Assembly: GCF_009769735.1 (NCBI RefSeq)
Contig: NZ_WSRO01000001.1
Location: 248,001 to 312,000, forward strand
Direction: 5' to 3'
Origin: Streptomyces sp. BA2
GTDB lineage: Bacteria; Actinomycetota; Actinomycetes; Streptomycetales; Streptomycetaceae
Length of the DNA: 64,000 nucleotides
The position numbers and the translations under genes were made by a program. Position 1 is the stretch's first letter. Every line of letters starts with the position of its first letter. The notes under the pieces were generated by a model. That model was not told where the DNA came from. It ran no database searches and worked only from the letters and a program-made list of their open reading frames with translations. This document shows positions 17,663 through 26,067 of the stretch, piece by piece.

Positions 17663-19356
17663 TCGGCATGGACAGCGCCAAGGACACCAAGGCCGCCCCC
17701 TCCGCCAGTCAGGTCTTGGTGCGGCGGGTTTGGGCCGTACTGATCGGTCTCGTCGGAGCGTTCCTGCTGGGCTGGCTTTCCCTTGTCCTGGTGGGGCTGA
17801 TCCCCGTCGCACGCTGGTGGTTGCGTGCGCCTGAGGACGATCCCGCCGACCGGGAGGCGGTGCGACTCTTCCGTGGCTGTGCGTCCCTGATGGGCATCCC
17901 GCTGGAGAAGCCCTCATGGACCGTGACGCGCCAGGCCGACGGATCGGAGCAGTGGGTCAAAAAGATGGTGCCGACCCGTGTGAGCGAGCACGTCACCCTT
18001 CGCCGTGGCAGGGGCGGACAGATCGAAGAGGTCACCCTGCGCTGCGCCGACCGCTTCGAGGCCAAGGACATCGGTCGCCTCGCCAACCAGATCCGCGCCG
18101 TTACCGGCCAGCTGTTCATCTGCGACCGCGCCGCCGCGTACAACCAGCCTGTCTTTCGCTCGGTGCCCGCCATGGCGACCGGGCCGGAGATCCCTTTCAC
18201 CGGGGCCCACCTCGAGGGACTGGCCTGGAACGAGCTTCCGCTCGCGGTCACCGATCCTGGTACGCCTGGTGCCCGTCAGCTCGCTGATGGCCGCTGGTGG
18301 CTGGTCATAGACATGTCGAGCCACCCGCATCTGCTTGGCACGGGGGTCACCGGGGTCGGCAAGTCCGCGGCGCTCAGCACCTTCATCGCAACGATCACTC
18401 TGCAGCACCAGAGCTTCCTCGAACACGCCGAAGCCAGCGGCGCCACCGATCCCGTGACGGGCGGCGTGGTGCTCGCGGACGGCAAGGGCGAGGGCGACTT
18501 CGCACATCATGAGCGCACCCGTGGGGTCCTCACCATCGTGGAGGAGCCGCAGGACATCGCCGATGCCGTCGACCGGGTCTTCCGTGAGATGTGCCGGCGC
18601 AGTGATGTGCGGCGCCGGATGAGGCGCGAGGACGCGGCGGAGCCCAACTTTCCGCCGCTCTACCTGAACGTCGACGACTGGATGAATGTCGTCGATGGGA
18701 TTGCCGGCAGCGATGACGGCATGGCCCGGCTGATGACCTTCTACCGGCAGGCCCGCCGTATCGCGCAGCGTGGCCGCTCGGTCCGGGTCTTCCTCGTCGT
18801 CTGGCACCAGTGCCCGCAGAGTTCGACCGATGCCTCCGACGGGCCGCCCGGTTCGCTGCCCCCGCCCCTCGATCGGCTCCTGAATGTCCGTATAGGGCTC
18901 GGCCACGACGGCGCCGCCTCCGGAACGACGTTGGACAGCAACGACGCCGGCCAGCTGGTGGACGAGGCGAAGGATGCCAGGCCCCTCCCGGGGCGCGGCG
19001 TGTTCCGCATCGGTGCCCGGATCGGCCGTATCCAGTTTCCCTACCTGGCCGACCCGACGACGCTGCCCGCCGGCTCGGATCGGCGTCGTGAGATCGAAGC
19101 GATGCTTCCGGCCTGGGCCGAGGGCGAGGGAGCGGCCGCGTGGGCTTCCACCGGTCAGTGGCGGGGCCCCACGGACGCCGTGTCCAGCGACCTCGGAGAC
19201 GCGGAGCTTGAGCGGCTCGCGGCGGCCCTGGTGGCGCGACGCGCCACCGGCTCCGGCAACGCCGCCCCCGCCCCGGGCGGGCCCGAACTGCCCCGGAGGG
19301 AGAGGCATGGCGCTGGCGCGCCCGCGCGCGCGGCTGCCCGTCCTGCGGACCACTGA
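17659..19356 (+). CDS. FtsK/SpoIIIE (TraB-like) DNA translocase
   Basis: 565 aa from the GTG at 17659, which overlaps the previous stop; an ATG at 17668 is an equally good start. A transmembrane region spans about 23-52. A linker domain (aa 85-200) leads to the motor, with Walker A GVTGVGKS (229-236; Lys235) and a Walker-B-like PLYLNVDDW near 335. A Pro/Ala-rich C-terminus ends the protein. Single-chain FtsK-like proteins with one membrane segment act as hexameric septal pumps that move double-stranded DNA between mycelial cells in Streptomyces conjugation. No replication initiator, excisionase or integrase follows; a well-placed ribosome site and ATG at 19307 suggest a truncated next gene. 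I read it as the surviving transfer module of an integrative element, though a cellular role beside the CIS is not excluded. Confidence 0.82.
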   Translation: MIGMDSAKDTKAAPSASQVLVRRVWAVLIGLVGAFLLGWLSLVLVGLIPVARWWLRAPEDDPADREAVRLFRGCASLMGIPLEKPSWTVTRQADGSEQWVKKMVPTRVSEHVTLRRGRGGQIEEVTLRCADRFEAKDIGRLANQIRAVTGQLFICDRAAAYNQPVFRSVPAMATGPEIPFTGAHLEGLAWNELPLAVTDPGTPGARQLADGRWWLVIDMSSHPHLLGTGVTGVGKSAALSTFIATITLQHQSFLEHAEASGATDPVTGGVVLADGKGEGDFAHHERTRGVLTIVEEPQDIADAVDRVFREMCRRSDVRRRMRREDAAEPNFPPLYLNVDDWMNVVDGIAGSDDGMARLMTFYRQARRIAQRGRSVRVFLVVWHQCPQSSTDASDGPPGSLPPPLDRLLNVRIGLGHDGAASGTTLDSNDAGQLVDEAKDARPLPGRGVFRIGARIGRIQFPYLADPTTLPAGSDRRREIEAMLPAWAEGEGAAAWASTGQWRGPTDAVSSDLGDAELERLAAALVARRATGSGNAAPAPGGPELPRRERHGAGAPARAAARPADH

Positions 19357-19634
19357 AGCCAGCGCGCCGCCTGGCATCGCTTTATCGATAATGACGCGCC
19401 CAAGGGTTGCCGGCGCACGGGGTCAGCCTCAGCCGCTCCGAGACCGCATGCGTCAGGGAAGGCTCCGGTCGCCTCCCCCGCCTTACCCCTGCGGTCTCCT
19501 CGCCGAGGGCCACAAGTTGATCTCATGCCTGCCAGAGGATGACAAGAATCAACTCAAGTGATCCAAACCTTCGTTACTGCGGTTAACTTCCCAACAGGAC
19601 GGAAACCCACTGCGAACGATCCAGGAGAGAACGG

Positions 19635-21296
19635 GTGCCCAATTACCTATCCCCGGGTATCTACATGGAGGAAAGCGATGGCGGTTCACGTCCCATTGAA
19701 GGGATCGGCACCGCGGTGGCCGCCTTTGTGGGATTCGCCGAGCAGGGGCCTCTCAACACGCCGGTGCGGGTAGCAAATTGGAGTCAGTTCCTCACAACTT
19801 TCGGCGAGTTCGTCGCGAACTCACATCTCGCCCGGTCGGTGTATGGGTACTTCGCCAATGGCGGCGGGGCATGCTATGTGGTTCGTGTCGACGATCAGCC
19901 CGCCGGTGCCGATTCCGGCCCGCAGGCGCCGCCGACCGGATCAGTGCAGCCTCTGGGCAGTTTCCAGATATGCCCGCTTCCTGCGGTGGCTCAGCAGGAG
20001 CTGACGGTCGAGGTCCAGCGCGTCGTCGGCCAGAATTCAGATACAGCCGCGCGGCAGCAGAGGCGGGCCCCCGACAAGACCGAGAAGGCTTCCAAGGGGC
20101 CTGGGGAATCCGGTGCTTGCGGTGAAGCAGACGCGCGGGACGGCGGTTCTGATCTGTTCCGGCTCGTGATCAAAGCGTCCGGGAAGCGGGTTGAAGCCTT
20201 CGAGGTTTCCACTGACCGTGCATCGGATCTGTACGTGGCCACGCAGATCCGGAAGCACTCGCAGTTCATCTCGCTTGTGGAGCGTGCCACGGGCAGCGAC
20301 ACACTCGCTCTGCCCGAGAAGCACTCCGTGGCCCTGCACCCATCCGCCGAGGACACGGGCCCGGAAGCGGCCGTTGGCGCGGAATCATCGGCAGTGAGCC
20401 GATATGTCGGCGACGTCGCCAAGCGTTCCGGGTTCGCCGGCCTTGAGGCCGTCGATGAGGTCACCATACTGGCGGCTCCTGACCTGATGGCCGCTTACCA
20501 GCGCAGCGTGATCGACCGTGAGCAGGTCAAGGCCGTGCAGCTGGCCATGATCGACCACTGCGAGCGCATGGCCAACCGTGTGGCCGTCATCGACCCGCTG
20601 CCGAACATGTCTCCCGCCGAGGTCCACTACTGGCGGCAAACGGAGACAGGTTTCGACTCGAAGTACGCCGCGCTGTATTACCCCTGGGTCGGGGCCACGG
20701 ATCCGGCCACCGGCAAGAAGGTCCTGATGCCGCCGTCGGGGCATGTGGCGGGGGTGTGGGCGCGTAGCGATACCGAGCGCGGCGTGCACAAGGCGCCCGC
20801 CAATGAGGTGGTGCGGGGTGTCCTGGATCTTCCGCTGCAGGTCACCAAGAGCGAGCAGGAACTGCTCAACCCGGTCGGCATCAACTGCATCCGCAGCTTC
20901 CCCGGTCGAGGCATACGCATCTGGGGGGCTCGCACGCTGTCGAGCGATCCTGCGTGGCGGTACCTGAATGTGCGACGGCTCTTCAACTACCTCGAGGAGT
21001 CCATCTTCCTGGGCACCCAATGGGTGGTTTTTGAGCCCAATGGCGAGCGGCTGTGGGCCACGATCCGACGGAACATCGCCGCCTTCCTGGTGAACGAGTG
21101 GCGGCAGGGCGCACTGTTCGGCCGCACAGCCGAAGAGGCCTTCTACGTCAAGTGTGATGCCGAGACCAACCCGCCGGAGATCATCGAGACCGGGCAAGTG
21201 GTATGTGAAATCGGCGTCGCACCGGTCAAGCCAGCCGAGTTCGTGGTGTTCCGTCTGTCGCAGGCGGCGCTGGGCGGCGGGGAGTCAACTGAGTAA
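19635..21296 (+). CDS. CIS contractile sheath protein
   Basis: 553 aa; the GTG at 19635 follows AGGAGA at 19623-19628 and gives the family N-terminus PNYLSPGIYMEESDGGSRPI, the start of phage-tail and eCIS sheath proteins. Core features are TAVAAFVGFAEQGPLN, the CFANGGG-like YGYFANGGGACYVVR and the conserved C-terminal sheath domain (LNPVGINCIRSFPGRGIRIWGARTL, followed by YLNVRRLFNYLEESI). A charged insertion (about 85-255) is the variable surface domain. The sheath wraps the inner tube and contracts to drive it forward. It is the first gene of the cluster, corresponding to Afp2-4 of the antifeeding prophage and to the sheath subunit of the Streptomyces cytoplasmic CIS. The 278 bp before it should hold the operon promoter. 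Confidence 0.95.
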   Translation: MPNYLSPGIYMEESDGGSRPIEGIGTAVAAFVGFAEQGPLNTPVRVANWSQFLTTFGEFVANSHLARSVYGYFANGGGACYVVRVDDQPAGADSGPQAPPTGSVQPLGSFQICPLPAVAQQELTVEVQRVVGQNSDTAARQQRRAPDKTEKASKGPGESGACGEADARDGGSDLFRLVIKASGKRVEAFEVSTDRASDLYVATQIRKHSQFISLVERATGSDTLALPEKHSVALHPSAEDTGPEAAVGAESSAVSRYVGDVAKRSGFAGLEAVDEVTILAAPDLMAAYQRSVIDREQVKAVQLAMIDHCERMANRVAVIDPLPNMSPAEVHYWRQTETGFDSKYAALYYPWVGATDPATGKKVLMPPSGHVAGVWARSDTERGVHKAPANEVVRGVLDLPLQVTKSEQELLNPVGINCIRSFPGRGIRIWGARTLSSDPAWRYLNVRRLFNYLEESIFLGTQWVVFEPNGERLWATIRRNIAAFLVNEWRQGALFGRTAEEAFYVKCDAETNPPEIIETGQVVCEIGVAPVKPAEFVVFRLSQAALGGGESTE

Positions 21297-21365
21297 GGGG
21301 TCGACTCTCTTTGGGAGTCTGTACGCCAACCAGCCGGAACGCATAGGACATAGGGAGACCAAAGA

Positions 21366-21812
21366 ATGCCCAGCCCTCAGGACGACTTCGTCGTCCATAC
21401 CTTCGCCATCCAGATCGATGGCATTCAGCTGGAGCAGCTCAAAGGCGTGTCGGGACTCGGCATTCGCCAGCGGGTCATCGAGAGCGAGGAAAACGACGCC
21501 TCCACCGGCAAGCAGATCATTCGAAAGCAGCAAGGGCCCCGTGAGGCCGGAAGCATCGAGATCACGCGCGGTGTCGACAAGAGCACGGCGCTGACCGACT
21601 GGATCAAACTGACGGCTGAGAGCAACGACATCGGCAAGGCCCGTAAGAACGTCACCATCGAAGTGAAGAGCGGGAAGGGCGAGACTGTTCGCCGGTACAA
21701 CCTCGCCAATGCCTGGGCCAGTCAGTACCAACTCGGCGCCCTGACCTCCGGAAGCTCCGAGCCGCTCATGGAGACCGTGACCATCGAGTACGAGGACTTG
21801 ACAATCGCGTGA
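21366..21812 (+). CDS. CIS inner tube protein (gp19/Afp1-like)
   Basis: 148 aa; ATG at 21366. The sequence follows the T4 gp19-type tail tube fold: PSPQDDFVVHTFAIQIDGIQLEQLKGVSGLG at the N-terminus, the KIIRKQQGPREAGSIEITRG strand pair (here GKQIIRKQQGPR), and MET-VTIEYEDLTI at the end. It polymerises into hexameric rings that form the tube inside the sheath. It lies 69 bp after the sheath gene and its stop overlaps the next start by 4 nt (GTGA at 21809), so expression is tightly coupled. Confidence 0.95.
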   Translation: MPSPQDDFVVHTFAIQIDGIQLEQLKGVSGLGIRQRVIESEENDASTGKQIIRKQQGPREAGSIEITRGVDKSTALTDWIKLTAESNDIGKARKNVTIEVKSGKGETVRRYNLANAWASQYQLGALTSGSSEPLMETVTIEYEDLTIA

Positions 21813-22297
21813 GACGTGGGCGTGTAACCGAAGGCCCGGCGCCAAGGGCCAAAGACCAGAGCGGAGGGCCCTTCAGCGATGAGCTCGCAAGTCCCATGCC
21901 CCGCCCCCTGGCGGCCTCCGAACCGGCCCCCCTTCCCGTGACCGAGTACCCGTTTCGCCTCCCCCGCGGCTTCGTGGACGGGGAAGGGCAACTGCACCGG
22001 GACGGTGTGATGCGTTTGGCAACCGCACGCGATGAGCTGCTGCCGCTCAAGGACCAGCGGGTGCAGGAGAACCCTGCCTACCTGTCGGTGGTTCTGCTGG
22101 GGCGGGTGGTCACCCGGCTCGGGGCTCTCCCGGAGGTCCACGCCGGCATCGTGGAGGGGCTGTTCGCCGCCGACCTTGCATTCCTGCAGCGGTTCTACGA
22201 AAAGATCAACACTGATGGCACGGCGCTAGCTTCGACGACCTGTCCGGCCTGTACGCACGAATTCGCGGTCGATCTCGGGCGCCGCCTGGGGGAATAA
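21809..22297 (+). CDS. CIS tail-assembly-type protein
   Basis: 162 aa if it starts at the overlapping GTG at 21809; an in-frame ATG at 21896 would give 133 aa and cannot be excluded, since the first 29 residues are low-complexity. The conserved part (VTEYPFRLPRGFVDGEGQLHRDGVMRLATARDEL…) resembles the phage tail assembly chaperone-like proteins that follow the tube gene in extracellular CIS loci. It contains a single CPAC motif near the C-terminus in TCPACTHEF. The likely role is assembly or chaperoning of tube and baseplate in the cytoplasm. Position between tube and DUF6760-like gene matches the usual order. Confidence 0.8.
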   Translation: MRRGRVTEGPAPRAKDQSGGPFSDELASPMPRPLAASEPAPLPVTEYPFRLPRGFVDGEGQLHRDGVMRLATARDELLPLKDQRVQENPAYLSVVLLGRVVTRLGALPEVHAGIVEGLFAADLAFLQRFYEKINTDGTALASTTCPACTHEFAVDLGRRLGE

Positions 22298-22452
22298 CGA
22301 CGTACGCGATAGATGACCTCTATGTGGAGATCGCGTACCTCGCCTACCACTTCCACTGGCCGCTCGCCGAGATCCTCGACCTCGACCACATCGAGCGCCG
22401 CCGCTACGCCGCGGAAATCGGCACCATCATTCAACTGACGGCCAGAGAGTAG
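22294..22452 (+). CDS. DUF6760-like small CIS protein (apparent AUA start)
   Basis: 52 codons. The frame encodes a compact helical protein (TYAIDDLYVEIAYLAYHFHW, then PLAEILDLDHIERRRYAAEI) that matches the small protein usually found right after the tail-assembly gene in Streptomyces-type CIS loci. No ATG, GTG or TTG precedes the conserved segment in frame; the first standard start is the GTG at 22324, which would remove it. The ATA at 22294 overlaps the previous stop as ATAA, exactly where an ATGA junction would be expected. A single G-to-A change at 22296 would convert one to the other. Function unknown; probably assembly or baseplate-related. Confidence 0.65.
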   Translation: MTTYAIDDLYVEIAYLAYHFHWPLAEILDLDHIERRRYAAEIGTIIQLTARE

Positions 22453-22465
22453 GGGTTAGGACACA

Positions 22466-24721
22466 GTGTGGGATCGGTCCGCGACAGGGCAACCGCCTGC
22501 GATACACCTTGGGCGCGCTCCGAGACGGGCGATCCCGGCCAGCTGGCCTCTGCAGATGCACAACTTGCTACCCGTCACGGCTGAGGAACGCACCGCCGCC
22601 CTGCTGGCGGCCTGGCACGACCCCAGGCTGACCGGGGATCTGGGTACGCAGGTTGCCTCCCCACCGTCGCTGGTCTTTCAGGAGGTCGTCGCATGGCGGC
22701 GCCCCCTGGACAGGTTCCAGCACCGCCCGGCCGCCTGCCTGGTCTGGGCGCCCCCTGACAGCCCGGATGCGGCAGAGACCAACCCCCGGCCTGCCGCATC
22801 CGGGCCCCTAACACACCTCGCGGGGCCAGCTGAGGCCCTCACCGAGGAAAACCGACACTCCGGGGCCGATTTCTGGAAGGCCCTGATGCGCCCGGTCTTG
22901 GGACGGCGACAACGCTCGCGTTCCACCTCTGGCAGCGCAACGGAGCCACGGCACGAAGGAGCCCAGAACTGGCCTTCAGCTGGCCAAGATGACGATACGC
23001 ACCCGCCAGCCGGTGCCGGTGGTGCCGGTGCCGCACAAGCCGGTGCGACAGGGCCGGCCGTGGCGCAGGACGCTCGGCGTGCGACGAGCACGGCCGAAAG
23101 CGTGCCCGCCCCGGCCCGCCCGACCGGGCGGCCTCCCCAGAGCCTGGTCCTGGGGAGGCCGCTTGCCACCTCTGGGGCGCACCACCTGCCACCCACCCCG
23201 GACGGAGCCACATCCCAGCCCGCCAAGGCGGCTTTCGCCATAGACCGTCCCGGGCCTTCCGTCAGACCCGATGGTGCCGGCTCAACCAGCGGATCAGCCG
23301 TGGTGCACACAACGCACCCCTTAAGCGATCCACACGAGGCCTCGTCGAACGAGCCCTTGGCCAGCGCTGCCAAAGAGAACCCGGGGATGTCAGATGTGCC
23401 TGCGGATCAGCCAGCGCCGAGAACTCCAGGCCCACAGCGTGTCGGCTCCACGGCTACCCCTAGGCCAGTGCCCCGCCGTCGTACGGCTCACAGGGCCGCG
23501 CAAGCTTCCCCGCCCCATCCCGTGACAGGGCGCCCAGCCCGTGAAGCTGTGCCTCCCGCCGCGGCCGCCCGAGCCGGCCACCGGCCGAGCCCACTCCCGG
23601 CTACGCCCCACCACCCTGGGCTGCTGCCCGGCACTACGCCACGCGCACCCGGCCGTGAACAGGCATCAGAGCCGGCGCCCGGCACCGCGCGTGAGGCACC
23701 TTCGGCTCCGCCCGCCCTCCGGCAGGACTCCAGTGATGCGATCCCGAGCGTGACGGCCGCCGCAGACACCGCGGCCTTCCGCACATCGCCGCTGGCTGGC
23801 CCCGCGCGCGGGAGGCTAAAGGTGGGGCTGGCGGCCGGGCGCCGCCCGGTCGTGGTGTCTGCCGCACCCCTGCAGCGGACAGCGCTCAAGCCGCCCTTTC
23901 GGATCTCCACGCCATTTGAGGCTCCTGCCTCGGGCATGACACCCCGTCAGGCCAAGGGCACGGAAGAGGAAAAGCAACAGCCTCGGCCCGCGCCGGGCCT
24001 ATCGCCAGGATCCGTTGCGGGCAGCCGCGACGGCCAGGCCCAGGCCGTTTATGCCACGCAGCAAGACACGGCGCCGCTGCTTTCCACGCGCAGATCAGAT
24101 GGGGCAGGAACGGGTCAACCGCTCGCCGGCATGGCGTTGTCCGCTTGCCGCCCGCTACTGCCGCGTGAGCCCGCCGGGTCGCTGACCGGGTCCCCGCTGA
24201 AGGATTCGGCGGCCTCCCCCGACCGAACCGGGTGTGAGCAGCGCCCCCAGCCAAGCGGCGCCACCCAGCCACCCCCTACCAGCCGAGCCCTGGCACAGGC
24301 CCCGGCATCTGGAACATACCGGGGCACCCGGGCTGCGCCCGCACCTTCGCATCCCGTGATGGCGGCGGCACAGAGCGATCGCGGCCTTGCGTCGGCCCCT
24401 GCGCGGGGACCAAGAACGGTGAGGCCGTACGCGCGCCCCGCCTCCGCACCCAAGGACCCGCGCACCGCATGGATCCCCACTGAACGCCCAGCGGCCAGTG
24501 ACACCGTCGCCCGGGCCGTCCGTGCACACTTCGTGCCGGCCATCGCGTCGTCCGGCGCAGCGCTGGCACCGAGTCCAGCACCGCGGCACCCGGGGAACCC
24601 GTCGGTGCCGTTGACGGCACGGCTGATGGCCGGTCCCGCCGTCGTGCGCGCCGGCCTCCGCACTGGCGGAAACGTGAACTGGGGCATCCCGGGCGGCCGT
24701 TCCACCCGAGAGAGGAGGTAG
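22466..24721 (+). CDS. Long Pro/Ala/Arg-rich CIS-cluster protein
   Basis: 751 aa; GTG at 22466 with a GGGGTTAGG run before it. Only the first 110 residues look folded (MHNLLPVTAEERTAALLAAWHDPRLTGDL, LVFQEVVAWRRPLDRFQ). The remaining 640 are low-complexity, rich in Pro, Ala, Arg, Thr and Ser with no predicted coiled coil or membrane segment, so mostly disordered. It sits between the DUF6760-like gene and the second tube-like gene, inside the structural part of the CIS. Candidate roles are an assembly scaffold, an unconventional length-setting protein, or a disordered payload or adaptor; none can be demonstrated. It contains a TTA codon (23321-23323), so full translation should need the bldA tRNA. 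Confidence 0.75.
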   Translation: MWDRSATGQPPAIHLGRAPRRAIPASWPLQMHNLLPVTAEERTAALLAAWHDPRLTGDLGTQVASPPSLVFQEVVAWRRPLDRFQHRPAACLVWAPPDSPDAAETNPRPAASGPLTHLAGPAEALTEENRHSGADFWKALMRPVLGRRQRSRSTSGSATEPRHEGAQNWPSAGQDDDTHPPAGAGGAGAAQAGATGPAVAQDARRATSTAESVPAPARPTGRPPQSLVLGRPLATSGAHHLPPTPDGATSQPAKAAFAIDRPGPSVRPDGAGSTSGSAVVHTTHPLSDPHEASSNEPLASAAKENPGMSDVPADQPAPRTPGPQRVGSTATPRPVPRRRTAHRAAQASPPHPVTGRPAREAVPPAAAARAGHRPSPLPATPHHPGLLPGTTPRAPGREQASEPAPGTAREAPSAPPALRQDSSDAIPSVTAAADTAAFRTSPLAGPARGRLKVGLAAGRRPVVVSAAPLQRTALKPPFRISTPFEAPASGMTPRQAKGTEEEKQQPRPAPGLSPGSVAGSRDGQAQAVYATQQDTAPLLSTRRSDGAGTGQPLAGMALSACRPLLPREPAGSLTGSPLKDSAASPDRTGCEQRPQPSGATQPPPTSRALAQAPASGTYRGTRAAPAPSHPVMAAAQSDRGLASAPARGPRTVRPYARPASAPKDPRTAWIPTERPAASDTVARAVRAHFVPAIASSGAALAPSPAPRHPGNPSVPLTARLMAGPAVVRAGLRTGGNVNWGIPGGRSTRERR

Positions 24722-24724
24722 GAC

Positions 24725-25183
24725 ATGTCGAACCGGAACGACGGGGCGCGGACCGGATCAGACCCGGCGCGCAGTCACCACTTCCGGCTGACCATCGACG
24801 GCCAGGACCTCGGTCGCTTCACCAGCTGCGAGGGCCTGGCCTGCTCGGTCGAGGTGGAGGAGTTCGCCGAGGGCGGCAGCAATGGCTTCAGCTGGTACCT
24901 GCCCAAGCGGCTGGCCTATCCACCGCTGTTGCTGTCCCGGCCGGTACATCCTGGTGTCCGACAGGCCGTGAGCTGGGTTACTGCCGCGGTCGCCGAGCGC
25001 CGCCGCACCACGGGTGAGATCGCCGCGCTCACCAACGGCGGTGCGGTGCTGGCCAGGTGGGGGCTGCTGGGGGTGGTGCCGGTGTCCTGGAGCGGGCCGA
25101 GTTTTGATGTGAGGAGCGCGACGGCGGCCATGGAAGTCCTGGAGATCGTGCATCACGGCTTCTTCGAACCCGGGGGCCGCTGA
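24725..25183 (+). CDS. Second CIS tube-like protein (Afp5-like, gp19 fold)
   Basis: 152 aa; ATG at 24725 with AGAGGAGG just upstream (about 24712-24719). The pattern is that of a gp19-family protein: HHFRLTIDGQDLGRFTSCEGLACSVEVEEF…GGSNGFSWYLPKRLAYPPLLLSRPV near the start and AAMEVLEIVHHGFF at the end. In eCIS the extra tube paralogue (Afp5-type) forms the ring between tube and spike/baseplate. It lies 3 nt after the Pro-rich gene and 1 nt before the LysM gene, so it is in one operon. Confidence 0.9.
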   Translation: MSNRNDGARTGSDPARSHHFRLTIDGQDLGRFTSCEGLACSVEVEEFAEGGSNGFSWYLPKRLAYPPLLLSRPVHPGVRQAVSWVTAAVAERRRTTGEIAALTNGGAVLARWGLLGVVPVSWSGPSFDVRSATAAMEVLEIVHHGFFEPGGR

Positions 25184-25184
25184 C

Positions 25185-25919
25185 ATGCAGGACGCAACCG
25201 TGCCCGACGGCGGTCAGGACAAGATGGTACGGGCCAGTCTGGAGTGCTTCGCGCCCCCGGCCAGTTCCGCGGGAGAGCCGCGCAAGCTGCCCGGCGAAAC
25301 CATCGCCCTGCAGTTCAACCCCGCGGAACTCACCCTGGTGAAGGGCGCATCGTGGTCACGGCACCTGGTGCGCTCCGCTGTAGCGGCCGCCACGCCGGAG
25401 TTCACCGGGAGCCAGCCGGGGGTGCTGACCCTGCAAGTGCTCCTCGACGGCACCGACAAAGGCGGCTCGGTGGACTCACGCATCACCAAGCTGCTCAAGT
25501 GGTGCACTCCTACCGAGGACAGCATCGACGCGGACCGCCCCTCGCCCCCATGGCTGGTCTTTCGGTGGGGGAAGTTTGAGTCGGTTTCCTTTCTGTCGTA
25601 CCTGCGCACCGTGGAGGCGGTCTTCTCGCTGTTCTCCCCCCAGGGCAGCCCGGAACGGGCGACCTGCACGCTGGTGCTGGAGGAGATCGGCCTGGCCCAG
25701 CGACGGCAGAACCCGACATCCGGCTCCCCCGACTCACGGCATGTGCACACCGTCATCGCGGGCGACACCCTCCCCTCGATCGTCCACCGCCACCTGGGCG
25801 GTTCACCCGCCCAATGGCGGGAGATCGCCGAACACAACAACATCGACGACCCCACGCGGATGCGGGTGGGCCAGCGCCTGGTGCTGCCGCTCGGCGGCCC
25901 CGACCGGCACCCGGCCTGA
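25185..25919 (+). CDS. CIS baseplate protein with C-terminal LysM domain (Afp7-like)
   Basis: 244 aa; ATG at 25185. Residues 15-165 resemble the CIS proteins that join tube and baseplate (ALQFNPAELTLVKGASW, TLQVLLDGTDKGGSVD, WCTPTEDS…PPWLVFRWGKF, SYLRTVEAVFSLFSPQGSPERATCTLVLEEI). A LysM module follows at about 187-238 (HTVIAGDTLPSIVHRHLGG and IDDPTRMRVGQRLVLPLG). This architecture, an N-terminal adaptor plus LysM, is that of Afp7/gp53-like proteins which clamp tube, spike and wedge together; the LysM here is structural rather than wall-binding. Confidence 0.9.
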   Translation: MQDATVPDGGQDKMVRASLECFAPPASSAGEPRKLPGETIALQFNPAELTLVKGASWSRHLVRSAVAAATPEFTGSQPGVLTLQVLLDGTDKGGSVDSRITKLLKWCTPTEDSIDADRPSPPWLVFRWGKFESVSFLSYLRTVEAVFSLFSPQGSPERATCTLVLEEIGLAQRRQNPTSGSPDSRHVHTVIAGDTLPSIVHRHLGGSPAQWREIAEHNNIDDPTRMRVGQRLVLPLGGPDRHPA

Positions 25920-26067
25920 AACCCGGCCCCCGGCCGCCAGCTACCGGACGCCCCGTGGGGGGGCGCGGCCCGTCCGTGAGGCAGCACGCCATCACCGGCC
26001 CGCCGGATCGTGCGGCAGGCACCGCCTCTCGCCGGAACCACTACATGACCATGGAGGAGTTGGCCCG

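Noticed and set aside
17914..19377. Long open frame on the minus strand (487 codons)
   Set aside because: It lies opposite the FtsK-like gene and its product is His/Gly/Arg-rich with no family; in GC-rich DNA the complement of a real gene is often open.
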